From positions 1 to 26,296 of the forward strand of contig CAKSPC010000037.1 of assembly GCA_934481445.1 (NCBI GenBank): a stretch of DNA of 26,296 nt. The letters run 5' to 3'. The DNA is from an uncultured Oscillospiraceae bacterium. GTDB taxonomy: Bacteria; Bacillota; Clostridia; Oscillospirales; Ruminococcaceae. A program made the translations under genes and the position numbers. Under the pieces are notes generated by a model. The model was not told the origin of the DNA, made no database searches, and saw nothing but the letters and a program-made list of their open reading frames with translations. Below, in pieces: positions 7,344 through 15,810 of this stretch (within the stretch, counting starts at the first letter, position 1; each line of letters opens with the position of its first letter).

Positions 7344-8051
7344 ATGGCACTTATAACTACAGAAAATCTTACGCTGTCGTATGAAAACACGACGGTCATA
7401 AAAGACATGAGCTTTCAGGTAAAAAGCGGTGATTATCTCTGCATTGTCGGAGAAAACGGTTCCGGCAAGAGCACGCTTGTAAAATCGCTGCTTTCGTTAA
7501 AGAAACCTGTTGGCGGTTCGATAACATTCGGTGACGGGCTTTTGAAAAAAGAAATAGGATATCTTCCGCAGCAGACAGGCGCGCAGAGGGATTTTCCCGC
7601 CAGCGTCGGCGAGGTCGTTCTTTCGGGCTGCCTGAACAAACGTGGGATACGTCCTTTTTATTCCGCAAAAGAGCGGAAGCTTGCCGCGGAAAATATGGAG
7701 CGGCTTGGCATTTCGGAATTTAAGAAGCGCAGCTACAGAGAACTTTCGGGCGGTCAGCAGCAGCGTGTGCTTCTGGCACGAGCTTTGTGCGCTACGCAGA
7801 AGCTTCTGCTGCTGGATGAACCCGTATCGGGTCTAGACCCGATGGTTACGTCGGAACTTTACGAGCTTATTTCCGATATAAATAAGAGCGGCGTTACTAT
7901 AATAATGGTTACGCATGATATGGCAGCTGCGCTGAAATATGCGAGTCATATCCTCTGCCTTAGAAGCGAGGGCTGGTTTTTCGGCACCCTTGATGAATTC
8001 CTTACAGACAGCTCTTCCGATTTCTTGAAAGGCGGCGTTGATCATGCTTGA
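7344..8051 (+). CDS. znuC: ZnuC-like metal ABC transporter ATP-binding protein
   Basis: The ATPase subunit of the metal importer, 235 residues. It has Walker A GENGSGKST (36-44), a Q-loop (YLPQQTG), signature LSGGQQQR (134-141), Walker B LLLLDEP (154-160), the D-loop SGLD, and switch His191 in MVTHD. All catalytic residues are intact. It follows znuA by 18 bp and overlaps the permease gene by 8 bp (start ATG 8044 inside its last codons), so the order is A-C-B in one transcript. Confidence 0.95.
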   Translation: MALITTENLTLSYENTTVIKDMSFQVKSGDYLCIVGENGSGKSTLVKSLLSLKKPVGGSITFGDGLLKKEIGYLPQQTGAQRDFPASVGEVVLSGCLNKRGIRPFYSAKERKLAAENMERLGISEFKKRSYRELSGGQQQRVLLARALCATQKLLLLDEPVSGLDPMVTSELYELISDINKSGVTIIMVTHDMAAALKYASHILCLRSEGWFFGTLDEFLTDSSSDFLKGGVDHA

Positions 8052-8874
8052 TATGATATCTGAAATGCTTTCTGCGCCCGTGCTTGTGCGCGCGCTGATA
8101 GTAGGCATACTTGTTTCGCTTTGTGCGGCGCTGCTGGGAGTAAGCCTTGTTCTGAAGCGGTATTCGATGATCGGCGACGGGCTTTCTCATGTTGGATTTG
8201 GCGCGCTGGCGGTTGCAACTGTAATGAATCTTGCGCCGATGGCGGTGGCAATTCCCGTGGTTATCGTTGCGGCGTTTATCCTGCTCAGGCTCTCGTCTGA
8301 CGGAAAGATAAAAGGCGACGCGGCGATAGCGCTTATTTCAACAGGAGCGCTTGCAATAGGCGTTATGGCAGTTTCAATGTCCTCGGGTATGAACATAGAC
8401 ATCAATTCTTATCTTTTCGGAAGCATTATTTCAGTCAGCAGCGAGGATGTTGTGATAAGCGTTGTGCTTGCGGTGGCAGTTATCGCAATGTTCATATTTT
8501 TCTACACAAAAATATTTGCAATTACATTCGATGAAGGCTTCGCTAAGGCAACGGGAACAAACGCAAATCTCTACAATATGCTTATCGCGCTTCTTACGGC
8601 CGTGACAATAGTTATCGGAATGCGCCTTATGGGAAGTATGCTGATATCCAGCCTTATAATTTTCCCCGCGCTGTGTTCGATGCGAGTGTTTAAAAGCTTC
8701 TTTTCAGTAACGATATGCTCTGCGGTGATTTCCGTGACAACATTCATTGCGGGAATGATGATATCCTATGCGGCGGATACGCCATGCGGTGCTAGCATTG
8801 TATGTGTAAACATAGTAGTTTTTGCGCTGTTTTTTGTGTGCGGAGCAATCATGCAGAGAAACCGCCGTACGTAA
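8044..8874 (+). CDS. znuB: ZnuB-like metal ABC transporter permease
   Basis: The membrane permease of the metal importer (ABC-3 family), 276 residues with about eight hydrophobic segments. Family landmarks are the N-terminal SLVLKRYSMIGDGLSHVGFGAL segment and the conserved DEGFAKATGTN coupling region (about residues 159-169), followed by GMRLMGSMLISSLIIFPA. ATG 8044 is chosen over TTG 8038 because GAAAGGCGG at 8027-8035 is better spaced. The gene is intact and of normal length. Confidence 0.94.
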   Translation: MLDMISEMLSAPVLVRALIVGILVSLCAALLGVSLVLKRYSMIGDGLSHVGFGALAVATVMNLAPMAVAIPVVIVAAFILLRLSSDGKIKGDAAIALISTGALAIGVMAVSMSSGMNIDINSYLFGSIISVSSEDVVISVVLAVAVIAMFIFFYTKIFAITFDEGFAKATGTNANLYNMLIALLTAVTIVIGMRLMGSMLISSLIIFPALCSMRVFKSFFSVTICSAVISVTTFIAGMMISYAADTPCGASIVCVNIVVFALFFVCGAIMQRNRRT

Positions 8875-8886
8875 GGAATAGTCGAG

Positions 8887-10014
8887 ATGTCAAATGTAAT
8901 TGCTTTTATAAAAAAGGAGCCTGTGCTTATTGCGGCGTGCCTGCTTGCGGTTGTGTCGGCGTTTTTCGTTACACCCGATGCGGAATACATAGGTTACATT
9001 GATTTTCGCACGCTCAGCATTCTGTTCTGCCTTATGACTGTCGTTGCGGGTCTGCGGGGGATAGGTTTATTTGATATACTGGCAGGGAAGCTGCTTTCAA
9101 AAGTAGGTTCGGTTCGTCAGCTTATGCTGATACCTGTGCTGATGTGCTTTTTCCTGAGTATGCTTATCACAAATGATGTGGCGCTTATAACGCTGGTGCC
9201 GTTTACTTACACCGTGCTTGATATGGCGGGCGAGGATCGTTGCAAAAAGCTTATCATTCAACTTACTGCCATGGAAACTATAGCGTCAAATTTAGGAAGT
9301 ATGCTGACCCCGCTGGGAAATCCGCAAAATTTGTATTTGTTCGGTAAATCCGATATGTCGATAGGAAGTTTTGTTGCGCTGATGCTGCCGTACAGTATAC
9401 TGTCGCTTGGTATGCTTTTGGCATGGATAATTTTGTCGACATTTCGTAAAAATGAGAAAATCAAAATAAAGCTGAACGATGTATATGCATTAAGCAGCAA
9501 AAAGCTTGCAATTGTTTATCTGATATTGTTTGCGGTATGCCTGTTGTGTGTCCTAAGGGTAATTCATTATTTTGTGTCGCTGTTTGTCGTGCTTATCGTT
9601 GTACTTTTGTTTGATAGGAAAAACCTGTTGAAGGTGGATTATTCTCTGTTGGCAACTTTTGTAGGATTTTTTATCTTTATTGGCAATATGGGCAGAATAG
9701 AGTGGTTCCGCGAGTTTTTACAGGGTATTATATCAGGTCGCGAGGTCATAACATCGGTGCTGTCAAGCCAAATTATAAGCAATGTTCCTGCGGCTTTGTT
9801 GCTATCCGGATTCACAAGTGATATTAAATCGCTTATTATAGGTACAAATTTCGGCGGATTGGGCACGTTGATCGCGTCCATGGCGAGCCTGATATCCTTT
9901 AAGCAGCTTTCGGTAAAATGTTTTGAACACAAAAAAAGGTATATTTTTTGTTTTACTATAAGCAATGTTATTTTTCTGATTATTATGCTGTTACTATGGT
10001 TCATAATTGTATAA
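8887..10014 (+). CDS. Ion-transporter superfamily permease (SLC13/ArsB/CitM-like)
   Basis: A 375-residue membrane protein with about ten to eleven hydrophobic segments and the internal pseudo-repeat of the ion transporter superfamily. The first half has TNDVALITLVPF and GSMLTPLGNPQNLYL; the second half has the equivalent NVPAALLLSGF and GTNFGGLGTL. These are the substrate and cation-binding hairpin regions of the CitMHS/ArsB/SLC13 families. The substrate (dicarboxylate, citrate, arsenite or an ion exchange) cannot be told. It starts 12 bp after znuB with AAGGAA upstream and no promoter between, so it is probably the fifth gene of the zur-znu operon. Its second half is visibly more AT-rich than its neighbours. 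Confidence 0.85.
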   Translation: MSNVIAFIKKEPVLIAACLLAVVSAFFVTPDAEYIGYIDFRTLSILFCLMTVVAGLRGIGLFDILAGKLLSKVGSVRQLMLIPVLMCFFLSMLITNDVALITLVPFTYTVLDMAGEDRCKKLIIQLTAMETIASNLGSMLTPLGNPQNLYLFGKSDMSIGSFVALMLPYSILSLGMLLAWIILSTFRKNEKIKIKLNDVYALSSKKLAIVYLILFAVCLLCVLRVIHYFVSLFVVLIVVLLFDRKNLLKVDYSLLATFVGFFIFIGNMGRIEWFREFLQGIISGREVITSVLSSQIISNVPAALLLSGFTSDIKSLIIGTNFGGLGTLIASMASLISFKQLSVKCFEHKKRYIFCFTISNVIFLIIMLLLWFIIV

Positions 10015-10021
10015 TTTTTTC

Positions 10022-10050
10022 GGGCTGCGATATTTTGCGGTCCAATTTTT
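10022..10050 (+). terminator. Weak intrinsic terminator of the znu operon
   Basis: GGGCTGC (10022-10028) pairs with GCGGTCC (10037-10043) with two G-T wobbles; AATTTTT follows. It starts 8 bp after the permease stop. Confidence 0.5.
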
Positions 10051-10071
10051 CTTTGTGAGTTTTACAGCTGG

Positions 10072-10100
10072 TTGACATGGGGCGGCAAAGCAAGTATAAT
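10072..10100 (+). promoter_or_regulatory. Consensus sigma-A promoter of the tyrosine recombinase gene
   Basis: TTGACA (10072-10077), exactly 17 bp, TATAAT (10095-10100): a perfect consensus match. The leader to the start codon is about 82 nt and carries the palindrome at 10144-10177. Confidence 0.85.
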
Positions 10101-10143
10101 ATAATGTAGTGATTGACTGTAATTATGAGAGGTGAGAATATAG

Positions 10144-10177
10144 CTAATTGCGTAAAATAAAAATTTTACGCAATTAG
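10144..10177. repeat. Perfect 15-bp palindrome upstream of the recombinase gene
   Basis: CTAATTGCGTAAAAT (10144-10158) and its exact reverse complement ATTTTACGCAATTAG (10163-10177) are separated by AAAA. It ends 11 nt before the start codon. No U-tract follows, so it is not a terminator. It could be a leader hairpin affecting translation, a regulator site, or a recombination core: as 11-bp arms separated by 8 bp (AATTGCGTAAA / TTTACGCAATT) it fits Xer core-site geometry. Confidence 0.9.
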
Positions 10178-10188
10178 AAGAAGTAAAA

Positions 10189-11241
10189 ATGCAGAATACA
10201 TATTATGACGACGCACCGTCGCTTATTAAGGACTTTATTTATTACGAACAGATCGTCAAAGGACGTTCGGAGCTGACAGTTAAAAACTACTATCTTGATA
10301 TCAGAACATTCTTTCGGTTTTATAAAATGCGCAATGGACGCGCAGCACAGGATATGTCCGATTTCAGCAGCATCGGCATATCCGATATCACTGACGATGA
10401 TATAAAATCCGTTGATCTGAAGCTTGTGCAGGAATACCTTGTGTTCATGAAAACTGAGAAGTCAAACGAGCAGAAAGCGCGCTATCGCAAGGCTGTTGCA
10501 CTGCGGCAATTCTATAAATTCCTTACAAACAACAAGCATTTGTTTGCGGTTAGCCCCATGGCAAATCTTGAGCTTCCTACGCCCAAGCCGGCGCTGCCTA
10601 AATATCTTACGCTTGAGCAGTCGCTCGAGTTGCTGACTCATGTGGATTCTCCCGAGCAGAAGCGCGATTACTGCATAATTGTTTTCTTTCTTAACTGCGG
10701 AATGCGTCTTAGCGAGCTGGTAGGAATTGATATCAATGACATCAGATGCACGCATGAAAGCAACTCTGCCGTGTATACTCTCAAAGTGCTCGGCAAAGGT
10801 AACAAGGAACGTATCATTTTCCTGAACAATGCTTGTGTAAACGCTTACATGGATTATCTTGCCCCCGATGAAAGTGATCCTGATGTCAGAAATGCCGCCG
10901 GAAATCGTGATATGTCTGCCAGGACTAACGCGTTGTTTTTAAGCAAGCGCGGCACAAGAATATCAAACCGACGTGTGCAGCAGATCGTTGAACAGTGCCT
11001 AAAAAACTGCGGACTGGATAATCAGGGGCTTTCTGTGCACAAACTGCGCCATACCGCTGCCACGCTGATGTATCAGAACGGAGTTGACGTGCGTGTGCTT
11101 AAAGATGTGCTTGGTCATGAAAATCTTAATACAACGCAGATATACACTCACGTTTCCAATTCTCAGCTTGAAAATGCAATGAAACAAAATCCTCTTTCAA
11201 ATGTCATCGCCAATAAGAACAGCAAAAATGACGATAAATAA
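10189..11241 (+). CDS. Tyrosine recombinase, XerC/XerD-like
   Basis: A 350-residue tyrosine site-specific recombinase. The N-terminal SAM-like core-binding domain spans about residues 10-125 and the catalytic domain about 137-325. All catalytic residues are visible: Arg173 (GMRLSEL), Lys203 (GKGNKER), His284-x-x-Arg287 (VHKLRHT), His310 (LGHENL) and nucleophile Tyr319 (QIYTHV). It is about 50 residues longer than classical XerC/D, with an extra loop around 225-247 and a polar tail. It has its own consensus promoter and a weak AGAAGAAG ribosome site. There are no phage or integrative-element genes beside it, so a chromosomal Xer role is as likely as an integrase role. Confidence 0.9.
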   Translation: MQNTYYDDAPSLIKDFIYYEQIVKGRSELTVKNYYLDIRTFFRFYKMRNGRAAQDMSDFSSIGISDITDDDIKSVDLKLVQEYLVFMKTEKSNEQKARYRKAVALRQFYKFLTNNKHLFAVSPMANLELPTPKPALPKYLTLEQSLELLTHVDSPEQKRDYCIIVFFLNCGMRLSELVGIDINDIRCTHESNSAVYTLKVLGKGNKERIIFLNNACVNAYMDYLAPDESDPDVRNAAGNRDMSARTNALFLSKRGTRISNRRVQQIVEQCLKNCGLDNQGLSVHKLRHTAATLMYQNGVDVRVLKDVLGHENLNTTQIYTHVSNSQLENAMKQNPLSNVIANKNSKNDDK

Positions 11242-11284
11242 GCGCTCATTCGACATATATTTCAAAAATGTAAGGAAAAATCGC

Positions 11285-11313
11285 TTGACAATACCTCTGT
11301 AATATTTTATAAT
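11285..11313 (+). promoter_or_regulatory. Consensus sigma-A promoter of the YbhN-like gene and prfC
   Basis: TTGACA (11285-11290), 17 bp, TATAAT (11308-11313), perfect consensus, 36 bp before the start codon at 11350. Confidence 0.85.
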
Positions 11314-11349
11314 AGAAAAGTATGCATAATATGTTTATGAGGTATTATA

Positions 11350-12456
11350 ATGGAAAAGAAAAAAGGCGGCGGAAAAAAAGTCAACCTTATTATTTGCGGC
11401 ATCGCTTTTGTTGTAATGGTAATTTACCTGCTCTTTGTGGATAAAATAGATAATGTTGTTAACGCTTTGCGTAATATCAATCCGTTGTTCATCGTTATCT
11501 GTGTTCTCTTTATGGGCGGATATTGGCTGTGCGAGGCGGCGACCGTTCACGTTATGCTGAAATCCATGCATCCGAAAATGCGTTTTTGGAATACATGGGT
11601 CGTTACAATAATTGGTCAGTATTTTAACTGCATAACCCCAAGCGCTTCGGGAGGACAGCCCATGCAGGCATATTATCTTGTGAAATTCAAGGTGCCGCTC
11701 GGAACGGGACTCACTGCGCTGCTTTCAAGGTTTATCGTTTATCAGTTCGTGCTTACGATTTATTCGATATTCACGTTGATTGTCGGCTTTGAGCAATTTG
11801 GCAACGACCTGTCGCAGAAGGGGCTTATGCCGTTTGTCTTCATTGGTTTTGTGGTGAATACTGCAGTGATTGTAGCTCTTTTTGCAATTGCTTTGTGGAA
11901 GTCTGGTACGCTGAAAGTTGCCAACTGGATAATAACTTTGCTGGCTAAAGTGCATATTATCAAAAAACCGCTCAAGTATCGCCTGTATATCACCCGTGAG
12001 GTAAACAAGTTCTATCAGAATTTCAAATTCCTCAAGAAAAACGTTAAGATCATCATAAAAGCCTGCTTCTTTACATTTATACAGCTTACGCTGTACCTCA
12101 GCATTTCCTATGTTCTTTACAGAGGCTTCGGCAAGAATGATGTGAGCCTTCTTCAGATAATCTCTTATCAGGCTTATGTTCTTATGATCTCCTCGTTCAT
12201 TCCCCTTCCGGGCGCTATGGGCGCAGCGGAGCTTGGCTATGCGGGATTTTTTAAGGATATTTTCGGCTCGTATACCGGCGTATCTACGATGCTGTGGAGA
12301 ATATTCACATTCTATCTGCCGATAATCGTGGGAATGGTATTCACTCTCACGCTGAAGAATAAGGGGATTGAAGAGCCTGATGAAAAGGAACTCAAAGATA
12401 AATTTTATGAAGAGATAGTGCAGGCGGACGCTATAAGCACTGAAAATAAACAATAA
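11350..12456 (+). CDS. YbhN / LPG-synthase-TM family membrane protein
   Basis: A 368-residue polytopic protein of the lysylphosphatidylglycerol synthase transmembrane-region family (flippase-like, PF03706-type). Eight or so hydrophobic segments run from about residue 11 to 345. Family signatures are TPSASGGQP (96-104) in the first half and IPLPGAMGAAELGY in the second. Proteins of this family move or are thought to move lipids across the cytoplasmic membrane; there is no soluble aminoacyl-transferase domain here, so it is not a complete MprF. It has a GAGG site and its own promoter. prfC follows after 17 bp without a promoter, so the two are probably co-transcribed. The substrate is unknown. 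Confidence 0.88.
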   Translation: MEKKKGGGKKVNLIICGIAFVVMVIYLLFVDKIDNVVNALRNINPLFIVICVLFMGGYWLCEAATVHVMLKSMHPKMRFWNTWVVTIIGQYFNCITPSASGGQPMQAYYLVKFKVPLGTGLTALLSRFIVYQFVLTIYSIFTLIVGFEQFGNDLSQKGLMPFVFIGFVVNTAVIVALFAIALWKSGTLKVANWIITLLAKVHIIKKPLKYRLYITREVNKFYQNFKFLKKNVKIIIKACFFTFIQLTLYLSISYVLYRGFGKNDVSLLQIISYQAYVLMISSFIPLPGAMGAAELGYAGFFKDIFGSYTGVSTMLWRIFTFYLPIIVGMVFTLTLKNKGIEEPDEKELKDKFYEEIVQADAISTENKQ

Positions 12457-12473
12457 CAAAAGGAAGAATAACA

Positions 12474-14078
12474 ATGGCTGATTTAAAGCATGAGATCGAG
12501 CGCCGCAGGACGTTTGCAATCATTTCCCACCCCGATGCGGGTAAAACCACCCTTACGGAAAAGTTCCTTCTGTACGGAGGAGCGATATCCCTTGCAGGAG
12601 CGGTAAAAGGTAAAAAGAACACCAGACACGCGGTTTCTGACTGGATGGAGATCGAGAAGCAGCGTGGTATTTCCGTTACGTCCTCAGTAATGCAGTTCAA
12701 TTACGAGGGATACTGCATAAACATACTTGACACCCCCGGACACCAGGACTTCTCCGAGGATACCTACCGCACGCTTATGGCAGCAGACAGCGCAGTAATG
12801 GTTATCGATGCTGCAAAGGGCGTAGAAAACCAGACCCGCAAGCTCTTTAAGGTTTGCGTTATGCGCAATATACCTATTTTCACATTTATAAACAAAATGG
12901 ACCGTGAAAGCCGCAATCCGTTCGACCTGCTTGAAGAAATTGAAAACGAGCTTGGGATAAAGACATATCCTGTAAACTGGCCCATTGGTTCCGGCAAGGA
13001 ATTTAAAGGCGTATACGACCGAGAAAACCGCCGCATAATTTCGTTCGAGGCAAACAACGGTACGCGCGAGGTAGCCGCAACAGAGGTCGACCTCAGCGAC
13101 GCAAGTCTTGCAGATGTCATCGGCGAAAAAAATTACAACACACTCACCGAGGATGTTGAGCTTCTCGACGGCGCAAGCGAGGAATTCAACGCAGAGCTTG
13201 TCAACAGCGGAAAGCTTTCTCCCGTGTTCTTCGGTTCGGCACTTACGAATTTCGGTGTAGAGCCGTTCCTCGAGAACTTCCTCAAAATGACTACTCCCCC
13301 GCTTCCCCGCAATACCGAGGGTGGAATTGTTGATCCGTTCGATGAGAATTTCTCCGCATTCATCTTCAAAATTCAGGCGAACATGAACAAGGCTCACCGT
13401 GACAGAATTGCATTCATGAGAATATGCAGCGGCAAGTTTGATAAGGATATGGAGGTCCTGCACGTTCAGAACAACCGTGTTATGCGCCTTTCCCAGCCCC
13501 AGCAGATAATGGCTAACGACCGCGAGGTAATCTCCGAAGCATATGCAGGCGATATCATGGGCGTGTTCGACCCTGGGGTTTTCTCCATCGGCGATACGCT
13601 CTGTTCTCCGAAAAAGAAAGTTATGTTCGAGGGTATACCCACGTTCGCACCCGAGCACTTTGCGCGTATACGTCAGAAAGACACACTCAAGCGTAAGCAG
13701 TTCATCAAGGGTACGACCCAGATAGCACAGGAAGGTGCGATACAGATTTTCTCTGAGCCGCATACCGGCTTTGAGGAAGTTATCGTAGGCGTTGTTGGTG
13801 TGCTCCAGTTTGAGGTGCTTGAATACCGCCTTAAAAACGAGTACAACGTTGATATCATCCGCGAAGGACTTCCCTATCAGTACATCCGCTGGATAACCAG
13901 CGAAAAGCATCTTGCAGGCGGACTGGACGAGCTTCAGAAGCTGGTTCTCACATCGGATACGAAGCTTATACAGGATGTCAAGGGCAACTATCTGCTGATT
14001 TTTACCAGCGAGTGGAACATCAAGTGGGCGCTTGACAAGAACGAGGGTCTTGAGCTTGCAGAGTTCAACAGAGATTGA
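12474..14078 (+). CDS. prfC: Peptide chain release factor 3 (RF3)
   Basis: The translational GTPase that recycles class-I release factors from the ribosome, 534 residues. GTPase motifs are in order: G1 SHPDAGKTT (18-26), switch and G2 region KQRGISVTSSV, G3 DTPGHQDF and G4 NKMDRE. After the G domain come domain II (beta barrel, about 290-400) and domain III (about 400-530, with GVVGVLQFEVLEYRL), as in RF3 rather than EF-G, which is longer. The length is standard. It follows the YbhN-like gene by 17 bp with AGGAAG upstream. A two-tier terminator closes the transcript. The identification is secure. Confidence 0.97.
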   Translation: MADLKHEIERRRTFAIISHPDAGKTTLTEKFLLYGGAISLAGAVKGKKNTRHAVSDWMEIEKQRGISVTSSVMQFNYEGYCINILDTPGHQDFSEDTYRTLMAADSAVMVIDAAKGVENQTRKLFKVCVMRNIPIFTFINKMDRESRNPFDLLEEIENELGIKTYPVNWPIGSGKEFKGVYDRENRRIISFEANNGTREVAATEVDLSDASLADVIGEKNYNTLTEDVELLDGASEEFNAELVNSGKLSPVFFGSALTNFGVEPFLENFLKMTTPPLPRNTEGGIVDPFDENFSAFIFKIQANMNKAHRDRIAFMRICSGKFDKDMEVLHVQNNRVMRLSQPQQIMANDREVISEAYAGDIMGVFDPGVFSIGDTLCSPKKKVMFEGIPTFAPEHFARIRQKDTLKRKQFIKGTTQIAQEGAIQIFSEPHTGFEEVIVGVVGVLQFEVLEYRLKNEYNVDIIREGLPYQYIRWITSEKHLAGGLDELQKLVLTSDTKLIQDVKGNYLLIFTSEWNIKWALDKNEGLELAEFNRD

Positions 14079-14101
14079 CATAAAATAAGATAAACGACCG
14101 T

Positions 14102-14157
14102 TCCGCGGTGTTTTGTTTCGGGTTTCATCCCGATGCGAGCACCGCGGACTTTTTTTA
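14102..14157 (+). terminator. Intrinsic terminator of prfC
   Basis: Outer stem TCCGCGGTG (14102-14110) / CACCGCGGA (14140-14148), inner stem CGGG (14119-14122) / CCCG (14129-14132), followed by CTTTTTTT. Confidence 0.85.
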
Positions 14158-14173
14158 TTCAAAAAAACTTGCC

Positions 14174-14220
14174 TGCGACACCCGCATTCAACATAATATG
14201 CGGCGCTGCTGTAATATAAT
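14174..14220 (+). promoter_or_regulatory. Spo0A-type promoter of spoIIGA-sigE
   Basis: TATAAT at 14215-14220 has no -35 at 17 bp (CATAAT), but TTCAAC at 14187-14192 lies 22 bp upstream. TTCAACA (14187-14193) and TGCGACA (14174-14180) each differ by one base from TTCGACA, the Spo0A box. A long spacer with Spo0A boxes at the -35 is the known arrangement of the Bacillus spoIIG promoter. Assignment here is by analogy. Confidence 0.55.
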
Positions 14221-14244
14221 GGTTGTACAAGCGAGGTGCGGAGC

Positions 14245-15069
14245 ATGACTGTTTTCATTGATGTGCTAATTATTTTTAATCTGTATATCAACTTTTTTTT
14301 GGTGAGATCCACGGCGCTTGTCATGCGCAGAAAGGTATCATCACTGCGGTGTCTTGCAGCGGCGGCTGTCGGTGCGCTCAGTTCCCTCGTGATACTGCTT
14401 CCGCCTATCCCGTTTATGCTGACGTTTCTGATAAAGGCGACGATCGCCTGCCTTGTTACATTTGCGGCTTTCGGCAGGCAGAAGATATGGGATCATGCCG
14501 TGTGTATGATGTTCTTTCTGCTGATGTGTTTCGTATACGGCGGGGCTATGCTTGCGCTGTGGCATTTTGCCGCTCCGCTGGGCATGGTGTATGAAAACGG
14601 AACGGCTTATTTTAATATTCCCATCGGCGCGCTGGCCGTGTTTACCGCGATATCCTATGGTACTGTCAGGGCGGTGCGGTATCTGCTGGACAGAAAGGTG
14701 AAATGCACAGAGAATTGCACTGTTGCCGTAACGGCAGGCGGCCGCACTGCAGAATTGAATGGCTTTCCCGATACGGGAAATTCGCTGACCGATGTTTTCA
14801 GCGGGAAACCGATTATCATATGCAGCCGCTCGGCAATTCATGATATTATACCTGAAAACATACTGCTGTATCTGAATGGCTCTGATAATATCACAGAGGT
14901 AAGGTTAATTCCATGCAGAACGGTGGATGGCGAGGGGTTAGTTCCCGTATTCAGTGCCGAGAGAATAACCGTAAACGGGAAGGAAGCAGACGCAATGATA
15001 GGTGTTTCAAAGACGGAACTTCAGGCCGGAACGGATTGTATTTTCAACCCTAAAATAATTTCAATATAA
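14245..15069 (+). CDS. spoIIGA: SpoIIGA, sigma-E processing aspartic protease
   Basis: The membrane protease that removes the pro-sequence of sigma-E in the mother cell after septation. The 274-residue protein has five hydrophobic segments in the first ~145 residues and a cytoplasmic C-terminal protease domain with the catalytic DTGN motif (Asp176 in PDTGNSL), followed by GKPIIICSR. The opening [17 protein letters not shown] is typical of the family. ATG 14245 is chosen because GCGAGGTG precedes it; GTG 14236 would lie within that site. It lies 13 bp upstream of sigE, its substrate gene, as in other spore formers. It is somewhat shorter than the roughly 300-residue Bacillus protein. Confidence 0.93.
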   Translation: MTVFIDVLIIFNLYINFFLVRSTALVMRRKVSSLRCLAAAAVGALSSLVILLPPIPFMLTFLIKATIACLVTFAAFGRQKIWDHAVCMMFFLLMCFVYGGAMLALWHFAAPLGMVYENGTAYFNIPIGALAVFTAISYGTVRAVRYLLDRKVKCTENCTVAVTAGGRTAELNGFPDTGNSLTDVFSGKPIIICSRSAIHDIIPENILLYLNGSDNITEVRLIPCRTVDGEGLVPVFSAERITVNGKEADAMIGVSKTELQAGTDCIFNPKIISI

Positions 15070-15082
15070 CGGAGGAATGATC

Positions 15083-15808
15083 ATGCTGAGGTTTATAAAA
15101 GAGCTTCTGCAAAGGTGCATACATGCCTTTGAGAGATATGCCTTTGGCGAAAAAGGAGAGGTGCATTATGTAAACGGGACGGATTCGCTCCCCCCTCCCC
15201 TCACCCGTGAAGAGGAAGAAGCCGCATTCAAGCTTATGGAAACAGATTTTCAGAAAGCGCGGGATATGCTCATCGTGCATAATCTGCGGCTGGTCGTATA
15301 CATTGCAAAGAAATTTGAATCAACCGGGATAAACATTGAGGACTTGGTTTCAATAGGAACGGTCGGGCTTATCAAGGCAGTAAACACATTCAGCGTAAAT
15401 AAGAACATCAAGCTTGCGACATACGCTTCGCGCTGTATTGAAAATGAGATACTTATGTATCTCCGAAAGTACAGCCAGTACCGCTATGATATCTCCATAG
15501 ACGAGCCGCTGAACGTCGACTGGGACGGAAACGAGCTGCTGCTTTCGGATGTTCTCGGTACAGACGACGACTGTGTTAACTCCCACATCGAGGACGAGGT
15601 GGAGAAACAGCTTCTGCACGAGGCGGTGAACAGGCTAGGCGCACGGGAAAAGCTCATCATGGAGATGCGCTTCGGGTTAAACGGCTGCAAGGAGAAAACA
15701 CAGAAAGAAGTTGCGGATGAAATAGGAATATCACAAAGCTACATCTCAAGGCTAGAGAAAAGGATAATAAAGCAGCTGCGGGATGATCTGGACAAGGTTT
15801 GCAACTGA
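15083..15808 (+). CDS. sigE: RNA polymerase sporulation sigma factor sigma-E (pro-form)
   Basis: The first mother-cell sigma factor, made as an inactive precursor, 241 residues. The N-terminal amphipathic pro-sequence (about 1-29, ending near HYVNG) precedes the mature start [11 protein letters not shown], as in known pro-sigma-E. Region 2 has [27 protein letters not shown] and the core -10 binding stretch; region 4 has the helix-turn-helix [21 protein letters not shown]. The start is ATG 15083: GGAGGA (15071-15076) abuts the alternative ATG 15077, leaving no spacing, but is well placed for 15083. It is co-transcribed with spoIIGA. The stop is 2 bp from the stop of the convergent sigG, and no terminator fits between. 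Confidence 0.96.
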   Translation: MLRFIKELLQRCIHAFERYAFGEKGEVHYVNGTDSLPPPLTREEEEAAFKLMETDFQKARDMLIVHNLRLVVYIAKKFESTGINIEDLVSIGTVGLIKAVNTFSVNKNIKLATYASRCIENEILMYLRKYSQYRYDISIDEPLNVDWDGNELLLSDVLGTDDDCVNSHIEDEVEKQLLHEAVNRLGAREKLIMEMRFGLNGCKEKTQKEVADEIGISQSYISRLEKRIIKQLRDDLDKVCN

Positions 15809-15810
15809 CG

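Noticed and set aside
10125..10177. Tiny leader frames before the recombinase gene (ATG at 10125, 11 codons; TTG at 10148, 9 codons inside the palindrome).
   Set aside because: Only AGAGGTGAG at 10128-10136 could serve the TTG frame, with long spacing. The peptides show nothing specific, and the palindrome is the simpler explanation of the sequence.
12684..14324. A 546-codon open frame on the minus strand opposite prfC.
   Set aside because: It is fully antisense to the well-conserved prfC, has no ribosome binding site and its translation shows no recognisable domain; it is explained by the codon bias of prfC.
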